From Stomoxys calcitrans (taxonomy: Eukaryota > Arthropoda > Insecta > Diptera > Muscidae), in assembly GCF_963082655.1 (NCBI RefSeq), contig NC_081555.1:32894438-32958437 (forward strand): DNA of 64,000 nucleotides. The letters run 5' to 3'. This document shows positions 21,998 to 31,440 of the stretch, in pieces (the first letter of the stretch is position 1; every line of letters begins with the position of its first letter). The position numbers were made by a program, and so were the translations under genes. The notes below the pieces were generated by a model. It saw only the letters and a program-made list of their open reading frames with translations, made no database searches and was not told where the DNA came from.

Positions 21998-22667
21998 GAC
22001 ATTATTTTTTAAATTTTATTTATTACTTTTAATGAAAATTTCACTACCAGCGCATTTCGGAAGTTTTTCCTATTACTTTGTTTGAATTGCAAAACACCAG
22101 CATGAATTGCAATGAAACGTTTTGAATTTTCAGCAATGCTGAAAATGAGTTTTTCTTTCTGGAAATTTATTTTTTTTCCAATTTTTAGTGAAAAAAAAAC
22201 AACACTCTATTGTGGTACATGGTGCCAAATTGCTTGCGTCTTTAACAAAATCAACTGTCTCTTTCGATACACTGTTTCATCATAAAATATAAAATCATGT
22301 TTTTTTTTTTGGCAAATTGCAGTATAAACTTTAAGTTCAATGTACAAACTGATATAAACACATATACACCCACACACACACACATATCCATTACTGCATA
22401 CTCTATGAGCATTATAGAAGCATGCATGCTGTAAACCCACAGTTCTTCATACTCATCCCATTTTGCTGCAGTTGTCATCTAATAATCTCATATATTCCCC
22501 TTCCTCTTCGTTTTGTTGCTACTCCTTTTGTAGAATTTTCTTATAAGCTAAGTTGGTAAATTAAGTGAAATGAGCCTTATGTACCTTACTAGCAGTTAAC
22601 ACAAATTTTCCCATCACTTCACCTGAACATTCCTAATCAGCTTACATATTCACCAACTAAATATTTT
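21998..22667. other. AT-rich 3' flank of the host exon
   Basis: Contains homopolymer A/T runs and a short CA repeat near 22368-22384. It may include 3' UTR. No gene or repeat family member was identified. Confidence 0.5.
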
Positions 22668-22836
22668 GGTCATTTAGAGTCAACGTCATAGCACAGAATT
22701 TAATATAAACAGACATTTTTGCAAGTTCGCGTTGCTTAGCATAAACAATAAACAAAAGACTTAAGAAACGAACTTTGTTTCAGAATTTTCAATACATCGA
22801 AGAATGCTTGCAATTAAAAATTTCCCAACATAATGG

Positions 22837-23006
22837 GGGTCATTGTAGCGCAGATGTTAGCATGTCCGCCTATGACGCTGAATGCCTGGGTTCGAATCCT
22901 GGCGAGAACATGAGAAAAAATGTTCAGTGGTGGTTATCCCCTTCTCTGCGGGCAGCATTTGTGAGGTACTATGCCTTGTAAAAACTTCTCTCCAAAGAGT
23001 GGTCAT
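22837..23006 (+). mobile_element. SINE1 head, triplication unit 1
   Basis: tRNA-like head with A box TAGCGCAGATG and intact B box GGTTCGAATCC, then GTGAGGTACTATGCC. Truncated at AACTTCTCTCCAAAGAG by the unit boundary. Confidence 0.85.
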
Positions 23007-23159
23007 TCAGAGTCAACATCATAGCACAGAATTTCATATAAACAGACCTTTTTGCAAGTTCGCGTTGCTTAGCATAAACAATAAACAAAAGACTTAAGAA
23101 ACGAACTTTGTTTCAGAATTTTCAATACATCGAAGATGCAATTAAAAATTACCCAAATT

Positions 23160-23330
23160 AGGGGGCCATTGCAGTGAAGAGGTTAGCATGTCCGCCTATG
23201 AGGCTGAATGCCTGGGTTCGAATCCTGGCGAGAACATGAGAAAAAATGTTCAGCGGTGGTTATTCCCTCCTCAGCGGGCAGCATTTGTGAGGTACTAGCC
23301 ATGTAAAATCTACTCTCCAAAGAGTCAACT
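23160..23330 (+). mobile_element. SINE1 head, triplication unit 2
   Basis: The A box region has changed to CAGTGAAGAGG; the B box GGTTCGAATCC is intact. Cut at the same body position as unit 1. Confidence 0.85.
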
Positions 23331-23493
23331 CACTTAGAGTCAACGTCATGGCACAGAATTTCATATAAACAGACCTTTTTGCAAGTTCGCGTTGCTTAGC
23401 ATAAACAATAAACAAAAGACTTAAGAAAAGAACTTTGTTTCAGAATTTTCCATATATTAAAGAATGCTTGCAATTAAAAATTACCCAAATTAA

Positions 23494-23850
23494 GGGGCCC
23501 GTTGCAGTGCAGAGGTTAGCATGTGCGCCTATGACGCTGAATGCCTGGGTTCGAATCCTGGCGAGAACATGAGAAGAAATTTTCAGCGGTGGTTATTCCC
23601 TCCTCAGTTGGGGAATTTTTGAGGTACTATGCCTTGTAAAAACTTCTCTCCTAAGAAGTGTCGCACTGTGGCACATCGTTCGGACTCGGCTATAAAAAGG
23701 AGTCCCCATTGAGCTTAAAACTTGAAACGGACAGCACTCTTTGACATGTAAAAAATTTTCCCCTGTTCCTTAGTGGAATGTTCATAAGCAAATTTTGCAA
23801 TATAAGGGGACAGAGCATATCCTTAGTTCATCATATGGCTTGCAATGCAT
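23494..23850 (+). mobile_element. SINE1, longer copy in triplication unit 3
   Basis: B box GGTTCGAATCC intact. The body extends through GTGTCGCACTGTGGCAC and CGGACTCGGCTATAAAAAGG, to TTCCTTAGTGGAATGTTC. This is the parent-like copy from which the two shorter heads were probably made. Confidence 0.85.
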
Positions 23851-23879
23851 CAAAAGTCTACCTTTGACACTGAACGACT

Positions 23880-24130
23880 GATTTCAAGTGGTTTTCAGTG
23901 GCGATGCTCTCCTAATGCTGGCGACATTTGTGAGGTACTATGCCTTGTAAAAACTTCGCCCCTAAAGAGAAATTGCACTGCGTCACTCCGTTCGGAGGGG
24001 CCTATAAAAAAGAGGTCCCCTATTATTGAGCTTAAATTTGAATCAGACAGCACTCAGTGCTATGTGAGAAGTTTCCCCCGGTTCCTTAAAAGAATGTTCA
24101 TGGACAAATTTGCCTTTTTGAGGATTTTGT
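23880..24130 (+). mobile_element. SINE1 body without head
   Basis: Starts within the body (TTCAGTGGCGATGCTCTCC, GCGACATTTGTGAGGTAC) and continues to the 3' part (GTTCCTTAAAAGAATGTTC). The tRNA-like head is missing or unrecognisable. Confidence 0.75.
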
Positions 24131-24185
24131 TATAATGGCACTATACAAGCAAACTCACAAGAATAACTAAGTGATACCAGTTGGA

Positions 24186-24505
24186 GGCCACGATGGCGCA
24201 TAGGTTAGCATGTCCACTTATGACCCTGAATGGCTGGGTTCAAATCGCGGCGTGAACATCAGAAAAATATTCAGCGGTGGTTATCCTTTCCAAATGCTGG
24301 CGATATTAGGGAGTACTATGCCATGTTGAAAAACTTCTCTACCAAGTGATGGCGCTATGCGGCACGCCATTCGGACTCAGCATAACCAAAAGGAGGCCCA
24401 CTTTCGTTGAATTAAAACTCTCATAAGACTGCATTCATTGATGTGAGAGAAGTATACCCTGTTCCTTAATAGAATTTTATGGGAAATTTAGTATTCTGAC
24501 AAACA
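24186..24505 (+). mobile_element. SINE1 copy, complete but diverged
   Basis: Head CCACGATGGCGCATAGGTTAG, B box changed to GGTTCAAATCG, body GGTGGTTATCC and GCGGCACGCCATTCGGACTC, 3' part TTCCTTAATAGAATTTTATG. It is more diverged than the copies at 30551 and 63251. Confidence 0.8.
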
Positions 24506-24940
24506 AAAAGCTCCTAAAACTCACCTCCTGCTCTCTGGTTTTTTCCTTTAGCAAAAATCATTACTTTAAACTTTTACCTTATCCAAGCAGAGAAAGACCT
24601 TTTTGGACCAAAACTACGAGTCGGACATCTGGTTTAGCAAACAATAGCAAGTACAATAGACAATATCCAAATTTGTTATAATCTTACATCCATCGCACTT
24701 TGGTCCTTATCACGAAGAATGGGGTTACATGTCGCAACAAATTGCATCTTTCCTCGAATGCGTAAAGTGGTTGCTAGTTTTGGAAGCTCCCGTAATCTAT
24801 AATTCACAGAGATATCTCTGAAGCCCATCCCATCAAAAAATTTGAACTATTCAACCATCCAGGTGTGAGTTTTGCGAAAAATAAGGGCAATTTTCGAATT
24901 GAGAATATATTCTCCAGAGTATTTATAGCGGCCTTTCTTA
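24506..24940. other. Unassigned AT-rich DNA
   Basis: No frame, repeat or RNA gene recognised. Confidence 0.5.
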
Positions 24941-25087
24941 GGTTAGGTTAGTTTGAAAAGAGGTCACGGATATTAATCCGCCCTATGCCACTATGGACGT
25001 ATACCTAAGGTAGTAATCGGCTCTGAGGCAGTAATAGCGCTCTTAATACTACAAAATAACCTCGAAAAAGAAAATCTAAGTCCGAAC

Positions 25088-25934
25088 CCGTGTTGCCGTT
25101 TTTGATAGACTCCTATGAAACTTGATAGGTTTTTATTCTCTTGGTAAGTTGGTAGGCTGACCTCCATTTTTGGTAGGTTTTCCCAAAATGTAGATACCAA
25201 GGTATTGACTGTAAAAATCGCCGGGGATAACTAACATTTTATCACTTCTTGTTGTTTTTTGTGTATTCTTTAAGAGTTCAGAAAAAAAATCATGGATGTT
25301 GAGGGGCCACATGCTGTTACTAGGGGTGTGACTGCTTCAAATTACAGGAAAAAGCATAAGTTTTGATATTGACCGTACGAGTGTGAAAGGATATTTTCCA
25401 AATTCAGTAAATTCTTGGTAAGAAATGCGTTTCAATGCCTTCACTCGTAAAACAGGCCTACTCAGATGTGGAGGGTGCCATGTAACTCACTGTCATGGCG
25501 AAAATGGGAAGTAAAACCTCATTACTGGGCTCAAACCCCTAAATCGGGAGATCACTTTTTCCAAACTCGGTACGGTTGCTCACTGAAATCGGGGCAAAAT
25601 TGCGACTTTTATAATCTCAAGATTTCTTATTGGAGGATAGGTATAAAGGATGCTATACCAAGATATAGGCCATCTTCGAACTTTTAGCTGTAGAGCGATT
25701 TCAACAAACAGACGGGCCCACAAGTCAAGATTGTCTATGAATATAACGACCATCTAGTATGTAAACTTTGTTGGGCTAAGAATGTATAATTGGTAATGTT
25801 GCGAATGGAGTGGCAAAAAGGCCAACTCTTCATACACTACATTTTTAGTTCGTAAAACATTTGGTAGGTTTTGGCCGGGTTTGCTCTGATATCTCATAAA
25901 TTTTTGTAGAAAATAACTTTCTTGAGTGGCAACA
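25088..25934. other. Insertion within LINE beta, class unknown
   Basis: About 850 bp separate two parts of LINE beta that are contiguous in alpha. The outer bases read GTGTTGCC on the left and GGCAACAC on the right, a short inverted repeat. Inside, 25480-25740 resembles a worn family B end (AAATCGGGAGATC, CCATCTTCGAACTT, CAACAAACAGACGGG). No transposase frame or clear target duplication was seen. Confidence 0.45.
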
Positions 25935-26099
25935 CTGGAATGGAAGACCGTGCTACTTACAAAATTCTTTATTCCTTCTTCTAAGTTGGTTCATGTCTGG
26001 TATTGTGTCCCCACCTTAGTGGCAGTATCTGTTAGCCGTGAAAGCCGGGTAATCTCAAAGAAATGCTCCCACCTCTCACGATCCCTAATTTTGCTTCAC

Positions 26100-26700
26100 T
26101 TGACGCTCTGATTTGGTATAAGTGAGCCCGTAGTCCTATGTCTCCCGTTTTGATACCCAAAACAATACCGACCTCCTGCTCACTTCATTTCAGTCCTACC
26201 GACCAATATCACTGTTCCACAGTGCTACATGCGAGTTCGTTGCCTACGCCCTTAACTCGGGCTTCGTCGAACCGAAAAGCTTCAGCTTATCCAAGTTTAT
26301 TGAAGGCAATCCCCCAGCCTTCACTGCCAATTCATCTGCTATTTGATTACCCTTTACTCCAATATGGACCGGCACCCAAAAATACGGATAGAGACATCCT
26401 CAGATAAGGCACTAATCTCCTTCATACACTCGAAGACTGTTCATGATCTTACCGTCCGTGGTGTTTTTGCCCTGGTTGCCAGTTTACTGACCGTAAATAT
26501 GTTCACACTCAGCGTCCTTGCGTTAAAACTACACCCAATCATGCATTCCTTGATAGCCCGGATCTCCACCTGCAGGATTGGCCAGGGAGTCGAAAACAGA
26601 TCACAGTCACTGGGTTCTCAATGTAGACCCTCTGTCCTCTAGTTTTGATCCATCCATGTAGCACGAACTTTCATATGGAAATACCAGAGTTCCGCCAATC
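26100..26700 (-). pseudogene. RNase H region of LINE beta
   Basis: The minus strand matches the RNase H portion of gamma and delta, with the same order of phrases: the segment before GLPSINLVNPK, the GNxxAD region, and the stretch around TDSK. It is broken into several frames, so no continuous product is possible. The assignment rests on homology to gamma and not on an intact motif set. Confidence 0.65.
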
Positions 26701-26999
26701 CAAGACGGTCCCACTGTCAGCAGTGCTTCGCATTCGATCTCAAGTGTCATCTGCGATCGGAAACCTCTTCCAATTATTACAGATTTCCTATCATCCCCTC
26801 GATTATATCGCGATGGTGTGAACTGCTCCTATCCTCTCCCATTGCCTTAAGTCTTGTAGCCGCATAGGCTGCCTCACACATAGCCTGTATATCCATGGGT
26901 CGGATATCTAAAAAGACCCAATTCTGTTAACATTCTCGTCCATGTCTTCTGTGCTTTGGCAACAGGTTGAGGCGATAAGTATGGAAGGAAAAAATCTTA

Positions 27000-27643
27000 A
27001 TGGGCGTTTCGCATTTCTGATTGTTGGGATTGTACTGAGCAAAAAAAGTCCACTATGCTTTCAAATTTTGGCTTGCCGTATTTTTTCAGACTTTTGTTAT
27101 GTATTTTGGAATATAACAGCCGCCGTCTCATTACCTGGAATACCCCATGACCAGGAACCCATGTCAGCGTCACATCGTGGGCCTGGAGCCTATCAAGGGA
27201 CTCCAAGCAATCCGCCACGCATCACGATCTCAACATCCTCGACCCTAAGGCCTTGAGAGCCGCCTCACTGTCCACATAAATTCTGAGTTTCGAGGGCGGT
27301 AAGTCCCTTACCAGAATTTCTCTTGCGGCCATTGAAATGGCTCAGACCTCTGCCTGAAAGATAGTACACTCGTCCGGCAGTCTCAGAGAAATACTGATAT
27401 TGATTCCATCATAGTAGACCCCCAATCCAATACCTGACTCCATCTTAGAGCCATCTGTGTGGATCGAGGTCTCATCCTCCTCAAGTACAGCATTCGCCCT
27501 CGCCATTCATGCCTCTCAGGAAATCGAATCGCTAAAGCCCTCACTCCAGTCGGCAGTGGTGCCAGGTAGTCGATGATCCTCCTACCCTCCGCATCCATAA
27601 CACCCAGAATCGAACTGTGACCGCAACCATACTCCTTCAGCAT
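27000..27643 (-). pseudogene. RNase H domain of LINE epsilon
   Basis: After GRRIIDYLAPLPTGVRALAI the frames give LRLPDECTIFQAE, then YVDSEAALKALR and HDVTLTWVPGHG, followed in a shifted frame by IPGNETAA. These are the E, D and H-containing motifs of a LINE RNase H. The frameshift falls inside the last motif (around 27135-27150). No uninterrupted domain remains. Confidence 0.75.
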
Positions 27644-27659
27644 GCCGAGCTCCCTCAGC

Positions 27660-27908
27660 CTAAGCGCGACCCTGCATGGGCTGCATAACCAACATCGCCT
27701 CCCGACTTGCCTGCGGTGCGGATCTCAGTAGTCCTTTGACCCCGAAGCAGGTCAGTCTCTGCACCTTCTCGAACTCCCTCGCACGCTTCCTCTTTCTACT
27801 CCATTCCACCATACCAGTGCTCCATAGGCCAGAACTGGTCTCATGATGGCCGTATACTTCAAACAAATTATCTTGGGAGATACCCCCCCCCCCCCCACTT
27901 CCTACCAA
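27660..27908 (-). pseudogene. RT thumb region of LINE epsilon
   Basis: Reads EKVQRLTCFGVKGLLRSAPQ and ASREAMLVMQPM, the conserved run after the RT active site in R1/LOA-type LINEs (compare RTCCLGIGGAMRTTPT in alpha). A 14-base C run at about 27884-27897 disrupts the sequence just before it. Confidence 0.75.
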
Positions 27909-28057
27909 ATATATTCCAACAGGGATAAAAAGCGCATAGTGCCTTATGGCTTCTTTCTTCGTTGTTCCTCTGCCGGGACAGTTTCGAATCGAGGACTATG
28001 CCTAGGTACTTCGCCTCTTTTGACAGCCGCAGGGTGACTTCGTCCCAGGACGGGAGT

Positions 28058-28371
28058 CTAAACTTCGGTATCTAATATATACGCGTGAAGAGCACCAGCT
28101 CCGTCTTTCCCGGGTTGGTCCTCAACCCATTTCTGGTAGCCCGTCGCGACAACCTCCTCTGTGACCCTTCCACGATCTTGATGATCGTCGACAGAAACTT
28201 GCACGACGTTGTCCACATAAGCGATAATCTCGTGCCGTCCCAACAGAGTTCCATCAGGATTTCATTAATCACAAGGTTCCATAGAATCGGCGATAACACC
28301 CCTCCTTGGGTCACCCGCCTTCTAACCACACTTCCTCCCAGGTTCTCATTAATAGTCCTGCCATAAAGCAT
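28058..28371 (-). pseudogene. RT active-site region of LINE epsilon
   Basis: One frame reads RRVTQGGVLSPILWNLVINE (RT motif B) and later LRTNPGKTELVLFTR. The active-site box lies in the neighbouring frame as EIIAYVDNVVQV at about 28205-28225, so the usual YVDD is YVDN (28208-28219). A frameshift lies between motifs B and C and another after C. Confidence 0.8.
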
Positions 28372-28390
28372 ATAATTGGTCCGCTGAGAG

Positions 28391-28840
28391 TTAAAGCGGT
28401 GAATCCCCGTGCGGTCCAGCGCGGTGGCTATCGTCCCTATCTAGATTATTGAAAGCCCCTTCGATATCCAAAAAGGCCGCCAAAGTGTATTTCTTCTGTC
28501 GGAGAGACGTCTCAACCTTCTGTACCACCTTGTAAAGAGCCGTCTCCATCGACCTACCTTTGAGGTATGCGTGTAGTGCCCCACTGAAATTTTTCGGCGT
28601 CAATCCTCCTCTCACCCTCATGTCAATTAGTCGGTCCAGTGCGGCGGCTATCCAAGAAGGCCGCCAAAGTGTACTTCTTCTGTCAGAGAGACTTCTCGAC
28701 CTCCTGTACCACCTTGTAAAGGGCCGTCTCCATCGACCTACCTTTGAGGTATGCGTGTTGTGCCCCACTGAAGTTTTTCCGCGTCAATCCTCCTCTCACC
28801 CTCAGGTCAATCAGTCTTTCCAGTGTTTTTAGGAAAAACG
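28391..28840 (-). pseudogene. RT motif A region of LINE epsilon with a 183-bp tandem duplication
   Basis: Reads ALHAYLKGRSMETALYKVVQ, then KKYTLAAFLDIEGAFNN, the motif A region with its catalytic Asp. A 183-bp block starting GGCCGCCAAAGTGTA is present twice in tandem (about 28475-28657 and 28658-28840). The KGRSMETAL to LAAFLDI section is therefore duplicated and the frame is lost at the joint. Confidence 0.82.
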
Positions 28841-29138
28841 ATGACAGACTAAAAGGCCTATAATCTTTAGTCCTACTGTGGTTTATTCTTCCCGCCTTGG
28901 GGATAAATACACCTTAATTTCCCTCCATGACCTTGGTATGTAGGACCATGCTAGGCTTGCTCGGAAGATTCGCTCAAGCCAGGGCAGGGTAACTACAAGG
29001 GACTCCTGCAGCAGTGCCGTCAGGTCCTGTCGACTTTAATGGCCGGCAAATGCGGACCGCCCACTCTATCTTCTCCTCGTCAACGATGTCCCTGATGAGG
29101 TCATCCGTTAAAGCCGCATATGTAGGTAGTGCGATATC

Positions 29139-29460
29139 TTAATTGCAAACCTCTTCCTGGCCTCCTGGGAAATGAGCCTCTATCAAAAGTTCCACCGTCT
29201 TCTGCCCACTCTCTGTGTAAGTCCCACCCTCCCTCCTCAGGAAGCTAGGCGTGATGAGATCTTTCGAGGGCATTTTCCGTAACCTAGATGCCTCAATAAG
29301 GCTTTCCAATTCCCCACAAAATTTCGCACAGGAACTCCATTTCGCTTTCCTTGTCTCCTTTTTAAACTTGTCAAGGATGTCGCAATACTCGTCCCAGCCC
29401 TCTGCCGTGTTCTTTCTCTTGGCCTTATTAAAAAACCTTCTGCCCTCCCTCCTGAGCACA
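29139..29460 (-). pseudogene. Linker between endonuclease and RT of LINE epsilon
   Basis: Reads LRREGRRFFNKAKRKNTAEG, WDEYCDILDKFKKETRKAKW, then SFLRREGGTYTESGQKTVEL and LIEAHFPGG. This is the basic segment ahead of RT in such LINEs; its end corresponds to LLMETHFPQDTKG in alpha and gamma. Confidence 0.75.
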
Positions 29461-30375
29461 TTCAGCTTCGGTGTCCACCATGACTGACTGGTTTTATGTG
29501 ACGGTACTCTTTCGGGACATGCCTACGACAAGGCCTAGTTCAGGCATCCCGTGACAAGATCTACTGCTGCCTCCAGTTCCCTTGGGTCGTCCAATTTCTT
29601 GAAATTTTCCCTGAACTTCTTCCAATCGTTTCCTTCCTGAACTTGCCAAGGGCGTCGCGATACACGTCCCAGCCCTCTGCCGTGTTGTCCTTCTTGGCCT
29701 TGTTAAAAAACCTTCTGCTCTCCCTTCTGAGCACGTTCAGCTCCGGTGACCACCATGACTGGCTGGTTTTAAGTGGCGGTATTCTTTCGAGACATGCCTA
29801 CGAAAAGGCCTCGTTCAGGCATCCTGTGACAAGATCTACTGCGACCTCCAGTTCCATTGTGTCCTCCAAAGACCCCCTTGGGGCCCAATTTCTGCATATC
29901 TTCCCTGAACTTCTTCCAATCATTTCCTTCCTGAACTTGCCAAGGGCGTCGCGATACACGTCCCAGCCCTCTGTCGTGTTCTCTTTCTTGGCCTTATTAA
30001 AAAGCCTTCTGCTCTCTCTCCTGAGCACTTTCAGCTTCGGTGTCCACTATGACTGGCTGGTTTTAGGTGACGGTACTCTTATGAGACATGCCTACGAAAA
30101 GGCCTCGTTCAGGCATCCTGTGACAAGATCTACTGCGGCCTCCAGGGCGTCGCGATACACGTCCCAGCCATCTGTCATGTTCCCTTTCTTGGCCTTATTA
30201 AAAAGCCTTTTGCTCTCCCTCCTGAGACATTCAGCTGACTGGTTTTATGTGGCGGTACTCTTTCGGGACATGCCTTCAAAAAGGCCTCGTTCAGACATAC
30301 CGTGACAAGATCGACTGCGGCTTTCAGTTTTTTTTTTGCGTACGCCAGAAGCCCCCACGGGAGCTCCGATTTCTG
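29384..30375 (-). repeat. Tandem amplification of a LINE linker segment, four units
   Basis: The block containing GACTGGCTGGTTTTA...GACATGCCTACGA...CGCGATACACGTCCCAGCC...AAAACCTTCTGCTCTCC recurs with starts near 29484, 29756, 30051 and 30232 (spacing about 272, 295 and 181 bp; the last unit is shortened). All units encode variants of the same linker (LRREGRRLFNKAKKENTTEG). The duplication arose after the LINE inserted or in its source copy. Confidence 0.88.
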
Positions 30376-30379
30376 CATA

Positions 30380-30535
30380 TTTTCCCTGAACTTCTCCCAG
30401 TCGGTCCTCCTCGGGTTTCTGTATGGTATTCTCCTCCCCCTCTCGTGGTCGACCTAAAAACATATCCCATAGTGATCCGAAAAGGAGCACTGGGTGGAAA
30501 CATTCTAGTCCAAAACCTGGATAACAAAAAAAATA
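30380..30535 (-). pseudogene. Endonuclease C-terminal fragment of LINE epsilon
   Basis: One minus-strand frame gives FSDHYGICF followed by VDHEREEENTIQKPEEDR; SDH is the last catalytic motif of the AP-type endonuclease of LINEs. The copy starts here, so this is the 5' truncation point. Confidence 0.6.
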
Positions 30536-30550
30536 GCTCAAACATATATT

Positions 30551-30868
30551 TGGGAGGCCACCGTAGCGCAGAGGTTAGCATGTCTGCCAATGACGCTGAA
30601 CGCCTGGGTTCGAATCCTGGCGAGACCAACAGAAAAAATTTTCAACGGTGGTTTCCCCTCCTAGTGCTGGCAAAATTTGTGAGGTACTATGCCATGTAAA
30701 ACTTCTCTCCCAAGAGGTGTCGCACTGTGGCACGCCGTTCGGTTTCGGCTATAAAACGGAGGCCCCTTAACATTGAGCTTAAACTTGAATCGGACTGCAC
30801 TCATTGATATGTGAGAAGTTTGCCCCTGTTCCTTAGTGGAATGTTCTTGGGCAAAAAAATGGGCATTT
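30551..30868 (+). mobile_element. SINE1 copy, complete
   Basis: Head GGCCACCGTAGCGCAGAGG with A box TAGCGCAGAGG and B box GGTTCGAATCC, both matching the Pol III consensus. Body GTGAGGTACTATGCCATGTA, GTGTCGCACTGTGGCACGCC. 3' part TTCCTTAGTGGAATGTTC. One of the best-preserved copies here. Confidence 0.9.
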
Positions 30869-31440
30869 AGTATACACCATAGGATTAGACTGCTTCAATC
30901 AGTTTTTTCCGTTAACATTGATCTGGGACCCCATCAAGTGTTTATAATTCTGAATGTTTTAATATTTTAGCGATTTAACTGTAACCGTCCGTCTGTTCGT
31001 CCGTCTTCCAGCATTTCTTACTTTCGAAGGACTTCAGCATTCAATTTTGCACAAATACTTCTTATTACTCTGGTTCACCAGGGATTGCAAATGGGTAAAA
31101 TTGGTCCATGGTCTGATATAGCTCCCATCTCAACCTTTTCGCCAATTTACTTCTTGAGCATCAGGACGCCGCAATTATAAACCAACTGGGCTGAATTTTT
31201 GGATGAAAACTTCTGTATTGTCATCTGTCTCTAGCTTTCACAAAACAGATCGACTCATATGTCTCAATCAGTTAATCGGATATAGCTGAAATTTTCAATA
31301 TGGTGTTGTGTTAAGACTTTCAATATCGGTGCCATGTATGGTCTGTCCACAAACTAATATAGCTCCCCTATAAACAATTCTTCTTATCGGACTTCTTGAG
31401 CTCCTATAGGGAGTAATCTAATCTGAATTTCATTTTAATT
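30869..31440 (-). mobile_element. Degenerate family C repeat
   Basis: Worn start GTATACACCATAGGATTAG, a CCGTCCGTCTGTTCGTCCGTC tract, then monomer phrases GTCTGATATAGCTCCC, TTACTTCTTGAGCAT and CTAATATAGCTCCCCTATAAAC. It is older than the copy at 20159. Confidence 0.65.

Larger units (their letters stand above)
22668..23660 (+). repeat. 331-bp tandem triplication: unique flank plus SINE head
   Basis: The unit starts AGAGTCAACGTCATAGCACAG at about 22677, 23008 and 23338. Each holds ~155 bp of non-SINE sequence (CAAGTTCGCGTTGCTTAGC, ACAAAAGACTTAAGAAACG, TTTCAGAATTTTC) followed by the 5' part of SINE1 up to AACTTCTCTCC. In the first two units the SINE is cut at the same point; the third continues further. 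A SINE inserted once and its flank plus head were then tandemly copied. Confidence 0.88.
24941..26960 (-). mobile_element. LINE copy beta (same family as alpha), split by an insertion
   Basis: 24941-25085 is the 3' UTR and tail (minus strand ...CCTAACCTAAG). It matches alpha 8040-8190 phrase for phrase: ATTAATCCGCCCTATGCCAC, ATAACCTCGAAAAAGAAAAT. Homology resumes at about 25935 (GCTACTTACAAAATTC) and runs through the C-terminal region, RNase H and part of the RT C-terminus to ~26960. The upstream RT is lost. It abuts LINE epsilon. Multiple frame breaks make it inactive. Confidence 0.85.
27000..30535 (-). mobile_element. LINE copy epsilon (R1/LOA-like, different family from alpha)
   Basis: In minus-strand order: endonuclease C-terminus (~30535-30380), a linker that is tandemly repeated, RT (28768-28058), RT thumb (27908-27660) and RNase H (27643-27000). 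The sequence differs from the alpha group but has the same domain order, including RNase H. It is 5'-truncated within the endonuclease and joined at its 3' side to LINE beta. Internal duplications and frameshifts make it inactive. Confidence 0.85.

Noticed and set aside
30551..30625. tRNA gene
   Set aside because: A and B boxes are present, but the acceptor and anticodon stems do not pair properly and the same head recurs with a constant non-tRNA body. It is a SINE head.
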